The position numbers and the translations under genes were made by a program. Shown one piece after another: positions 39,384 through 46,051 of a stretch of DNA of 46,051 bases; the stretch's first letter is position 1, and each line of letters opens with the position of its first letter. This DNA is from a virus: positions 1 through 46,051 of the IMG/VR virus record IMGVR_UViG_3300050821_009576; one strand, 5' to 3'. The notes beneath the pieces are model-generated. The model ran no database searches. It worked only from the letters and a program-made list of their open reading frames with translations, and was not told the origin of the DNA.

Positions 39384-41386
39384 ATGGCGCCTATTTGCTC
39401 AATCTTTGTTCCAAGTTGTGGGTCTTTCTTCGCCATCCAGATTTCTTTAAAGTTGCTGTATGTCAAAGCTGTATGATCACAGATGAAAATAGTTTTGTTA
39501 AGAGCTGCCGCTCTGTAATCTAGTGTCTCCAGCATATCCTCAATACCTTCTTCACTTAAATAGGTGGATGCTTCATCCCAGACTTCCAAGGGCCACCAAC
39601 TACCTGAAGCCCTCTGAATAAGCGATGCCAAACCCTGAGCCATAGCTAGACGTAAACGTTGGCTTTCGCCACCTGACCATGATTCCCATGTAGCATCTTG
39701 CTTTGGTGAATGAACTTGAATCTGAATCCCGAGCTTTACAGTCCCAGATTTTGTTTCAGTCTCAGTCGATAAGTCGACTGACCAACCCTTCATACCTAGA
39801 GTTGAGATGGCAGAATTTATTTCAATTGCCAAAGCTGCTAAGACTTTGTTTGTTAAGTAGAGCCTAATCCTTTTGAAGCCTTGCTTCCAAAACTCGACTA
39901 ATGCAAGGTTATTATTTAAGTTCTTAATCTCATTAGAGACATGCGTTTCTTCGCTTAGCAATGCGTTTCTTCGCATTTGTACCTCATCCTTAGCCTTTAT
40001 ATAGGGGTTCTTCTGCTCTTCTTCAGTCAGAAGGAATTGCTTATACGGATTGGCTTCTTTTCTGGCCTCTTCTATCCTAACTACGTAGGGATTATTGCCA
40101 TTTGGATTTTCTGATTTCTTTACAACTTCTCGACATTCGTCTTCTAGTCTATGAAAACTCTTCTTAGCTAGGTCGAGTAATTTCTTAACACCTTGAACTC
40201 GCTCTTTTTCAACAGCTACTTCAGTGACAATCTGATTTGTAATTTTTCTAGATTCAGTAACCTCAATTTGTAGCTTTTTAGCGCTCTCTTTCTCAGCCCA
40301 AACTTGGACTTCTAGATTACTAAGAGCATCACGTTGTTCTTGTAGGTGCTTCTCAATTTCTTCTAGATTAGCATTTGTTAATACTTGACCACAAGTAGGA
40401 CAATAACCACTACCCTGCATTGAGGAGATTCCTCGCTCTATAGATTGGTGTCTAGATTCTTTTACGGCAATGGCACTCTGTATAGCTCGAAGCCTGCCTT
40501 CTAGAACGGAATCATTATTCTGAGCGTTTAGCAACTTAACAGTTTGGTCAGTTGTTACTAACTGATTTTGGAATTCTTCAATTTTGGTTGTAACTTCATC
40601 TAGTTCATCACCTAGTCTTTCTAGCTCAGCATTAGATTTTTCTTCCCATTCTTTTAACCATCTAGTAGAAGAGGTTTCTAGATTAGTAATCTTAGCTGCT
40701 TGTTGCTCATCCCAATTTAGAAGTTGGAGTTGTAGTGTCTTAAGCTTTTGTTGGTGATTAACTTCCCATTCATCAATTTCCATCTGCAAAGATTCTTCAG
40801 ATGGTAGACCCTTAAGTTCACCTTGAACCCCAGCTAGGGTGATCTTCTTCTTTTGGACTTGTTTTTCTAATTCTGAATACTTGTTAGTTGTAGTCCATGC
40901 ACACCGCATCCAGAATTCAAGACCTAGGACATCCTCCAGTAGGTCTCCTCTTTCAGGTACAGTTAAATCTGGGAATAAGCGGTATCCTTGATTAAAGATT
41001 ATAGAGTGTTGGAATGGTAGTCTTTTTAAGCCAAGAAGAGCATCTATTACACCTTGCTCTGTACGCTGACCATCAAGGTATAGGTAAGCTGGTGGGCCCC
41101 ATCTTTTGATTGTATGTACCTTGTCAGACACTTTTACATCTACTTCGACCCAGGTGTCTTTTTCTCCCCATGTAGTTAGCATGGAGAGTTTTCCATCTCC
41201 ATAGAAACACCAGCGCATTGCCCACCAGATAGTAGTCTTACCTGCTCCGTTAGCCCCTAAGTCTGGTTCTTCATCATTCTGACCACCTAAAAATCGAAGA
41301 CCTGGTTCTGTTGGAAATATAATCTTTTCATCTCTAATAGAGCGAAAATTGTGGATTCGGATTTCAAGGACTTCAACAGTTCTCAC
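39380..41386 (-). CDS. SbcC/Rad50-like ATPase (gp46 type)
   Basis: 668 residues, GTG start with ggag upstream. N-terminal FRSIRDEKIIF and Walker A GANGAGKTT (44-52), a long coiled coil, zinc-hook CPTC near residue 330 (YCPTCGQVL), second coiled arm, then a signature WSGGESQRLRLAMAQG and Walker B LEVWDEAS. This is the Rad50/SbcC plan and is shorter than the bacterial SbcC. It forms a complex with the Mre11/SbcD-like protein encoded 0.8 kb upstream. A repeat copy lies within its coding sequence. Confidence 0.85.
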   Translation of the reverse strand: MRTVEVLEIRIHNFRSIRDEKIIFPTEPGLRFLGGQNDEEPDLGANGAGKTTIWWAMRWCFYGDGKLSMLTTWGEKDTWVEVDVKVSDKVHTIKRWGPPAYLYLDGQRTEQGVIDALLGLKRLPFQHSIIFNQGYRLFPDLTVPERGDLLEDVLGLEFWMRCAWTTTNKYSELEKQVQKKKITLAGVQGELKGLPSEESLQMEIDEWEVNHQQKLKTLQLQLLNWDEQQAAKITNLETSSTRWLKEWEEKSNAELERLGDELDEVTTKIEEFQNQLVTTDQTVKLLNAQNNDSVLEGRLRAIQSAIAVKESRHQSIERGISSMQGSGYCPTCGQVLTNANLEEIEKHLQEQRDALSNLEVQVWAEKESAKKLQIEVTESRKITNQIVTEVAVEKERVQGVKKLLDLAKKSFHRLEDECREVVKKSENPNGNNPYVVRIEEARKEANPYKQFLLTEEEQKNPYIKAKDEVQMRRNALLSEETHVSNEIKNLNNNLALVEFWKQGFKRIRLYLTNKVLAALAIEINSAISTLGMKGWSVDLSTETETKSGTVKLGIQIQVHSPKQDATWESWSGGESQRLRLAMAQGLASLIQRASGSWWPLEVWDEASTYLSEEGIEDMLETLDYRAAALNKTIFICDHTALTYSNFKEIWMAKKDPQLGTKIEQIGAM
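39935..39975 (+). repeat. Dispersed repeat, copy 3 (inside the SbcC-like gene)
   Basis: A 20-bp block at 39935-39954, written on the plus strand, is identical to 4191-4210, and its core ATGCGTTTCTTCGC recurs at 39961-39974 with a 20-bp period. It encodes an in-frame part of the coiled coil (MRRNALLSEETHVS). The second block of the other copies is missing. Its presence inside coding sequence makes chance or an independent cause possible, but the 20-base identity is hard to ignore. Confidence 0.55.
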
Positions 41387-41556
41387 TTATCGTTCTCCAA
41401 CATCCACTTGATTGCTTCTTCATAGCAGTATGAGCAGTTGAAGGTGCATGTTCCGCGCTCATGGTGTAGCTTAGCTAAGCTATCTGGGTAGGAGATGCCC
41501 TCAACTAGTACACCATCCTTGTCGAAAACTTCGATAGTAAAACCCTCAACTATCAT
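41383..41556 (-). CDS. Small cysteine-containing hypothetical protein
   Basis: 57 residues from the ATG at 41556 (gggag upstream; a TTG at 41568 is less likely). MIVEGFTIEVFDKDGVLVE then HHERGTCTFNCSYCYEE: C-x3-C-x2-C in the same spacing as radical SAM clusters, but the protein is too short to be one. Probably a small zinc protein. The end overlaps the SbcC-like start (GTGA). Confidence 0.5.
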   Translation of the reverse strand: MIVEGFTIEVFDKDGVLVEGISYPDSLAKLHHERGTCTFNCSYCYEEAIKWMLENDK

Positions 41557-41596
41557 AGCATCTCCCAATTGTCTTCATTTTGTCGTCTCTATTACT

Positions 41597-41872
41597 TTAG
41601 TCTAGCGTAATTTGAACCTCACCGCTAACCATAACAAGTTTTCTAGTTTTCATATCTTCAAAGTAGAAACCATCACTGTGCTCCTCACTGAAGACTCTTC
41701 CAACAGAATCCCATTCACCAATGACTTGTCCACAACTAAACTGCTTGATATGGTGGGGAGTATTGTTTGAAAACATCTTGGCACGAGTAGCTGAGTAGCA
41801 TCCTGACAAGGATATAACAAATGCAAGTGCTACTATAGTAAGAACTATCCAAACTAAAGTTGTCGTTTTCAA
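41597..41872 (-). CDS. Putative lipoprotein
   Basis: 91 residues; TTG start at 41872 with AAGAGG 5 nt upstream. N-terminal membrane segment (LVWIVLTIVALAFVISLSGC) ends in the lipobox-like LSGC, predicting lipid attachment at the Cys and cleavage. The mature part (HIKQFSCGQVIGEWDSVGRV) is small and beta-like. Phage lipoproteins often block superinfection or serve as o-spanins; position within the early operon favours an exclusion or membrane role. Confidence 0.55.
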   Translation of the reverse strand: MKTTTLVWIVLTIVALAFVISLSGCYSATRAKMFSNNTPHHIKQFSCGQVIGEWDSVGRVFSEEHSDGFYFEDMKTRKLVMVSGEVQITLD

Positions 41873-41886
41873 AGTAGGCCTCTTAG

Positions 41887-42162
41887 CTAACTACAACCTG
41901 GTAGTAAACCGGAGGATGCTAGAAGGAGCAGAAAGATCTCACCTTTTAAGATCATTAGAACCTTCTTTAAAATATATTCATTTTGAGAAAACTCAATAAC
42001 TTTGATTCGCCACATCTTTTGTTCTAGATGATTATGCTCCTTCTTTGCCTTGTCAAACCTCTTTTTTGCAATCTCAAGTGCTTCTACTTCTCTATTCTTC
42101 CATTCTTCGATTTTGCCGATGGGGGTTTCGGCTTCTAGTGGGTTTGTTCCCCAGGGTTCCAT
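41887..42162 (-). CDS. Hypothetical protein with hydrophobic C-terminus
   Basis: 91 residues. A charged helix-rich N-terminus (EEWKNREVEALEIAKKRFDK) and a C-terminal hydrophobic tail (IFLLLLASSGLLPGCS) that ends like a lipobox. aaggag before the ATG. Could be a tail-anchored membrane protein; the last part might alternatively begin from an internal ATG as a tiny lipoprotein. Function unknown. Confidence 0.45.
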   Translation of the reverse strand: MEPWGTNPLEAETPIGKIEEWKNREVEALEIAKKRFDKAKKEHNHLEQKMWRIKVIEFSQNEYILKKVLMILKGEIFLLLLASSGLLPGCS

Positions 42163-42187
42163 TCCATCCGTTCTCCTTATTTCTAGT

Positions 42188-43201
42188 TTATAATGTTTCT
42201 TTTATAATCTCAAGTCCCATTGCTTTAAGCTCAGGAATTAGTTTTTCTTCATCTGCAAACAACGTTACAACCTGCTCAGGGCTAATCTGTTCAATACCAG
42301 CTTGAGCTATGGCTGTTTCAGATCCACGCTCGAAGGTTTGTTGAAAGATAGCCTCCAGTGACAATAACTGAACCTCCTTAACTTTAACTAAATCTCGTAT
42401 GTCTTTCTCAATTTCCGCCCACCTAGGAAATGTTTCCTGCGTGATATAGAAACGGATACGAAGTTGGTCACCAATCCTTGTTCCTTGGAGGAGTTGAAAT
42501 ACTTCATCAACTGACATTACGTTCATAGTCAAACGACGAATGTTCTCCAAAGGAATCTCTTTTGCCTTCCAATTCTCAGTATCTGTAACTAATACATGAC
42601 ATTCCCAATCTTCACCGAATCGAGTTGGGTAGGGAGCTCCAATATATGTGATGTTTCCTAAGGTCTGAGGTCTGTGAACGTCACCAGAGTAGATTGGAAT
42701 GTTAGGCAAAGTAGGCAGTTTGTCACCCTTCTCTAGTTTATAATCTCTTTCAACTAAAGCTCCAGCAACTGTTTGGTGCATAAGTAATGCTTTACCAAGC
42801 TCAAGTTTGAGATCTTTCCAATCCTCAGCAGGATTACTACTAAATGGGAGTAGCCAAACTTCTATGTTTTCGAGGAATTCAGGTTTAGTTATGTAGTGAA
42901 CACCATCAAGTTCATTAAGAAATTCCCAATAATGAACTCCACCATAAATAGGTGAGTCATGATTTCCCGCTAAGACGTAAGTTTCAAGCCCTTGTTCAGA
43001 TAGCCATTGCAGTGCACCAATACTTTGATTAACAAGTTTGGCGCTATGTCTGTCTTTACGATCCCAACCATCTCCCAAAATGAATACGTACGTGATTTTA
43101 TCAATTTTACAAATGTCAGCAATTTGTTTAAACAAATCCCATCTGTAAGCGTCTAAAGGGTTGTCTGTTAAATGAGGATCCCCGACAAGTAGGATGTTCA
43201 T
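42188..43201 (-). CDS. SbcD/Mre11-like nuclease (gp47 type)
   Basis: 337 residues. Metallophosphoesterase motifs: ILLVGDPHLTDN, FILGDGWDRKD, LAGNHDSP, then LLMHQTVAG and IPIYSGDVHRPQTLG. These are the D-x-H, G-D-x-x-D, G-N-H-D and H-x-H-like sites of Mre11-family nucleases. Partner of the SbcC-like ATPase. ATG overlaps the stop of the upstream gene (ATGA). Acts in end-processing during recombination-dependent replication. Confidence 0.9.
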   Translation of the reverse strand: MNILLVGDPHLTDNPLDAYRWDLFKQIADICKIDKITYVFILGDGWDRKDRHSAKLVNQSIGALQWLSEQGLETYVLAGNHDSPIYGGVHYWEFLNELDGVHYITKPEFLENIEVWLLPFSSNPAEDWKDLKLELGKALLMHQTVAGALVERDYKLEKGDKLPTLPNIPIYSGDVHRPQTLGNITYIGAPYPTRFGEDWECHVLVTDTENWKAKEIPLENIRRLTMNVMSVDEVFQLLQGTRIGDQLRIRFYITQETFPRWAEIEKDIRDLVKVKEVQLLSLEAIFQQTFERGSETAIAQAGIEQISPEQVVTLFADEEKLIPELKAMGLEIIKETL

Positions 43202-43782
43202 CCGGCTTCCTCCATTTCGTCGTCTATATCGTTATACATTCTAATAAATACATCGGCAGTAACTGTCTCCATTAACTCTAAGAAATTAACCATACAAACC
43301 GTACCATTGAATAGAGAGTGCCATGAAGATAAAGCTAATACCGAAGGATCTGGGGGCATAGCAAAGAGCGCTAACATTGGTTTTCGAGTCTGGCGAGCAA
43401 TCAACAACCAGAATTTTTTGTTAAGATGTGCTTCTTCCATCACTTTGTTTAGAGCACTGTATAAGTCTCCCTTTTTCATAAGGAAATCTAGTATATACAA
43501 GTACTCCCATGTTTTACATTCAATCACAAATTTTCTGCAAAATGGGAAGGCAAGCTCGTGATTTGGTTGAAGGTCACCTGCGTTTCCAACTAGTTTTTCT
43601 CGCTTGGACATTACAGTGAATTGACCACCAGATAGTACACTTCGACAGAAGATATCGTTTCTTTGTCTAAGCTCACTTTTTTGGTCTTTTGGGCCAAGTG
43701 GTTCAGTTATCCACCAAGAAAGCCATTGCCCAACTTCGATTTCAAAGGCATTGCCTTTTGCTTTACCGCCACCCGATTGCAT
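43198..43782 (-). CDS. PD-(D/E)XK nuclease / Holliday-junction-resolvase-like
   Basis: 194 residues. Begins KAKGNAFEIEVGQWL, the first helix of many phage and archaeal resolvase-like nucleases, then GDLQPNHELAFPFCRKFVIE followed by CKTW: the D and E-x-K pair of the active site. It sits between the RecA-like and SbcD-like genes, agreeing with junction or replication-intermediate processing. Alternative: RecB-type exonuclease domain of unknown role. Confidence 0.7.
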   Translation of the reverse strand: MQSGGGKAKGNAFEIEVGQWLSWWITEPLGPKDQKSELRQRNDIFCRSVLSGGQFTVMSKREKLVGNAGDLQPNHELAFPFCRKFVIECKTWEYLYILDFLMKKGDLYSALNKVMEEAHLNKKFWLLIARQTRKPMLALFAMPPDPSVLALSSWHSLFNGTVCMVNFLELMETVTADVFIRMYNDIDDEMEEAG

Positions 43783-43799
43783 CTTACATTTAACCTCAG

Positions 43800-44846
43800 C
43801 TATGTTGTTGTCCTTGAAGGAATTGCAGGACGTGGAGCTACCTGTGTACTACTATTGCTATTGTTATTTGCTGGCGGGTCGTAGTATTTCTTTGTTTTAG
43901 GCCGTAGTGCTTCTTCAATCGCTGCCCACTCGATTTTAGTTCTAGTTTCAAGTTGAGTATGAACTTCTTTAAGAAGAGCACTGTTAGTGCCATCCTTTCG
44001 TCCTCTCTTCAATTGTTCTGTGAAGGCGTCTCCTTCTTCCTTATTGAACGCTTTGATACCTGTAAGCCAGTCGTTCATTGACGTTTCATCATCAATTCCG
44101 TAGCCAAATAAAATTGGGAATTCTGCTGTTCGATAGGGTAGGGCTACTTTGTTTTTCTTGACATTTGACTTGATACCGACACCCACTGGGCGGGAGATAC
44201 CATGGAATGTCTTTTCAATCTTTCCACTTTGTGCCAGCCATACAACCTGACTAGCATAAAAATCTAACGCCTTTCCACCAGATCTAGAGTAGTGTTCACC
44301 AAAGGTAACTCCAATATTATCACGTACCTGGGAGATGACTTGAAGGTGACAATGGTGCTCTTCCATATCCTGCACAATACGCCGGAAGAGTTCTGACATC
44401 GCCTTTGCCTTTTCAGCGCCGTAAGTAGCATCTCCAAGCTCACGCTTCATTTCAGCATCTGATGAAAGAGCATCAAGGGAATCTAGAACGTACAACATCT
44501 TCTTCCCTTTGTTGTCCTTGATGAACTTTGACAGGTCCTTATAGAAGTCTTCAACTGTTCTGATTCGTTCGAGTGGTTTCTGAACCGACCCAGGAAAGCC
44601 AAGTAAGGCAGCATAGCTATCGTCAAAAGCAGCTTCAGCTTCACCATATCTTGTAGCAGTGTTTGCTTCGCCATATTGACGAATAAAATTGATAATGTGT
44701 TCGATGGCAACTAGAGTCTTTCCTGTTGATCGATCTCCAACAAGATTGGAAACTCTATCATTTGCCCATCCTCCCCCTAGGGCCAGATCTAAAAGAACTG
44801 ACCCAGAAGGGGTAAACGTTACGGTCTTTTGTGTTGGAGGAGACAT
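43800..44846 (-). CDS. RecA/UvsX-like recombinase
   Basis: 348 residues. Starts GSVLLDLALGGG; Walker A GDRSTGKT (37-44); Walker B KMLYVLDSLDAL near 118-128; the region SELFRRIVQDMEEHHCHLQV and ISQVRDNIG fits the L2/motif-4 part of RecA. The Q-rich/S-rich end is flexible. Its start overlaps the end of the SSB gene (TAATG), as in phage recombination operons. It catalyses strand pairing. Confidence 0.9.
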   Translation of the reverse strand: MSPPTQKTVTFTPSGSVLLDLALGGGWANDRVSNLVGDRSTGKTLVAIEHIINFIRQYGEANTATRYGEAEAAFDDSYAALLGFPGSVQKPLERIRTVEDFYKDLSKFIKDNKGKKMLYVLDSLDALSSDAEMKRELGDATYGAEKAKAMSELFRRIVQDMEEHHCHLQVISQVRDNIGVTFGEHYSRSGGKALDFYASQVVWLAQSGKIEKTFHGISRPVGVGIKSNVKKNKVALPYRTAEFPILFGYGIDDETSMNDWLTGIKAFNKEEGDAFTEQLKRGRKDGTNSALLKEVHTQLETRTKIEWAAIEEALRPKTKKYYDPPANNNSNSSTQVAPRPAIPSRTTT

Positions 44847-46051
44847 TACTTAGGTTGCTCCTGATAACGTGCTCTTAATGCTGCAGCACGGCTGTTAGTT
44901 GGTACGTTACCCGTTTGGGCCGGTGCCACATTCTGGGCAGCCGTTTGTGTAGGCTGTTGCTCCACAGTTTGGACATTCGAAGGAGAGTTCTGTTGGGCAC
45001 CGTTCTGGGCCACCGACGTGGTTGGTGCCGCACCAGATACATTCGTCGGTTGTGTAGGACCCAGTTCAATCTGGAAGTCACAATTACCTTGATGACCAAA
45101 GGCAAACGCACATCCATATCTCTTACCACCGGCTGAAATCGACTTGTCACAAGCTGGAGTAAGAGCAGCAACTTGTTGAGTTTGTTGAATAGGTTGAGCT
45201 TGTTTAACTGCTGCTTGTGCTGCTTGTGCTGCTTGTGCAGCTGCGAAAGCATCTGATGCTGACAAGTTAGGATTTATTTGCGGAGCCTGCTCTTGTTGGT
45301 TATTGCTTGGCATCTGAGGGCCGCCTGCATCTGCTCCCTCAAACAAGATCCCAATCTCATTGTAGTCACGCCACAACAAAATGGATGGAAGTGGGTTAGC
45401 TACAATGTAATCAAGATAAGGCTCAGCAACTGTGCTAGATGTTCTAGCAATTTGGATGCCGGTGTAGGTACTGTTCCAACCTTCACCTTCTTTGTCAAAG
45501 GTTAGGTCATAGCCAATTTCTGGGTTATCAATGTGGTATAGTTCACCAGTGATTGAATCCTTACAAACCTTGGCAACTGCCTGATCTGTCTTCCATGGGA
45601 AAGCCCAGGCTTGAACGATTGAGTCGAGCTTCTTTTCTCGCTCATTATTTCGGTTAAGAAGCCAGGCAAGAACTCTCTTAGTTGCCCTAAACCCAGAAAG
45701 CTCATCGTAAGTTTTGCCTGCAGCTTCATACTTTGCGTGAGTTTCACAAACAGGACACTTACCTCTATTGTGCTTCAACGGGCAAAGTACGTTTGCGTTT
45801 TGAGGACCAATATACTGATGGACGAATATTTCTAGTCCATAGTGAGGAGGACGCTGACCATCAGCAAGGTCTTCACCTTCTTTTAGCCTTCTCCAACCAG
45901 GATCAACACCTGGAGTAAGAGCATAGAAGGGTGGTAAAGGTCGTACCCAGTTATGTGGTTGAGGTGAGAAAATGGATACATAGTCTTTAAGATAAGTTAT
46001 GTACCCACCACCCTTTTGTTCTGCTCGAGCTTGCCAAGCCTCAGCAGGTCT
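44846..46051 (-). CDS. Single-stranded DNA-binding protein, gp32-like (start beyond right edge)
   Basis: The frame is open to the right edge, so the N-terminus is missing; at least 401 residues are visible. A C-x-L-K-H-N-R-G-K-C-P-V-C zinc site like the T4 gp32 finger is in the middle (near 45765), followed by an OB-like region (LDSIVQAWAFPWKT, GIQIARTSSTVAEPYLDYI). The C-terminal 170 residues are low-complexity A/Q-rich with a second small Cys/His block (ACDKSIS, KRYGCAFAFGHQGNC). Protects ssDNA and recruits the recombinase; the 3' end overlaps it. Confidence 0.75.
   Translation of the reverse strand, partial: RPAEAWQARAEQKGGGYITYLKDYVSIFSPQPHNWVRPLPPFYALTPGVDPGWRRLKEGEDLADGQRPPHYGLEIFVHQYIGPQNANVLCPLKHNRGKCPVCETHAKYEAAGKTYDELSGFRATKRVLAWLLNRNNEREKKLDSIVQAWAFPWKTDQAVAKVCKDSITGELYHIDNPEIGYDLTFDKEGEGWNSTYTGIQIARTSSTVAEPYLDYIVANPLPSILLWRDYNEIGILFEGADAGGPQMPSNNQQEQAPQINPNLSASDAFAAAQAAQAAQAAVKQAQPIQQTQQVAALTPACDKSISAGGKRYGCAFAFGHQGNCDFQIELGPTQPTNVSGAAPTTSVAQNGAQQNSPSNVQTVEQQPTQTAAQNVAPAQTGNVPTNSRAAALRARYQEQPK

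Noticed and set aside
41383-41556. C-x3-C-x2-C motif like a radical SAM enzyme
   Set aside because: The protein is only 57 residues, without a TIM barrel or SAM-binding motif; a zinc site is more likely.
1-46051. CRISPR array
   Set aside because: No regularly spaced repeat cluster was found; the repeat seen is dispersed over three distant sites.

Overview
The window is an internal part of a tailed double-stranded DNA phage genome (Caudoviricetes, siphovirus type). The left half is one plus-strand block: head-tail connectors, tail tube, a frameshifted tail-assembly chaperone, a 932-residue tape measure and tip proteins. The right half is a compact minus-strand block of replication, recombination and nucleotide-modification genes. 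No terminase, portal, capsid or DNA polymerase lies inside the window, so they are presumably outside it; the genes at both edges are cut. I saw no tRNA, rRNA or CRISPR array. The host cannot be fixed from sequence alone. Secreted fibre proteins ending in LLAQ signal peptides, a Uma2-type nuclease and G+C-rich fibre cassettes would fit a soil bacterium such as an acidobacterium, but that is inference.

Plus strand, 1-21870: a homing-endonuclease-like gene cut by the left edge; a FemAB/GNAT-like protein; head-tail adaptor; HK97 gp10-like neck protein; tail terminator; an EDxHD/Vsr-type homing endonuclease; a repeat element; a small virion protein; the major tail protein; a folded intergenic RNA; a -1 frameshift pair of tail chaperones; the tape measure. 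The tail tip follows the gene order of gene transfer agents (DUF2460, DUF2163, NlpC/P60 peptidase, very large tip protein). Four fibre or adhesin proteins come next, two starting with a Sec signal peptide. A T4-type lysozyme and a holin-like membrane protein end the block.

Minus strand, 46051-21875, in transcription order: gp32-like single-strand DNA-binding protein, RecA/UvsX-like recombinase, PD-(D/E)XK nuclease, Mre11/SbcD and Rad50/SbcC homologues, QueD and QueE deazaguanine enzymes, DnaB-like helicase, HNH endonuclease, a Ycf46-like AAA+ ATPase with an unusual motif order, another HNH gene, an orphan integrase arm-binding domain, a DUF2786 protein, an SNF2 helicase, C2H2 zinc-finger proteins, ATP-dependent DNA ligase, small zinc proteins and a Uma2 nuclease. 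Three almost identical sigma70-type promoters (TTGCGT, 17 bp, TATAAT) start sub-operons, each with a hairpin or palindrome just upstream.

The items most worth following are the AAA+ protein whose Walker B segment precedes Walker A, the conserved promoter-hairpin modules, a dispersed bipartite repeat in three places, the structured RNA between tail genes, the signal-peptide fibre pair, and the zinc-finger locus with long overlapping reading frames.
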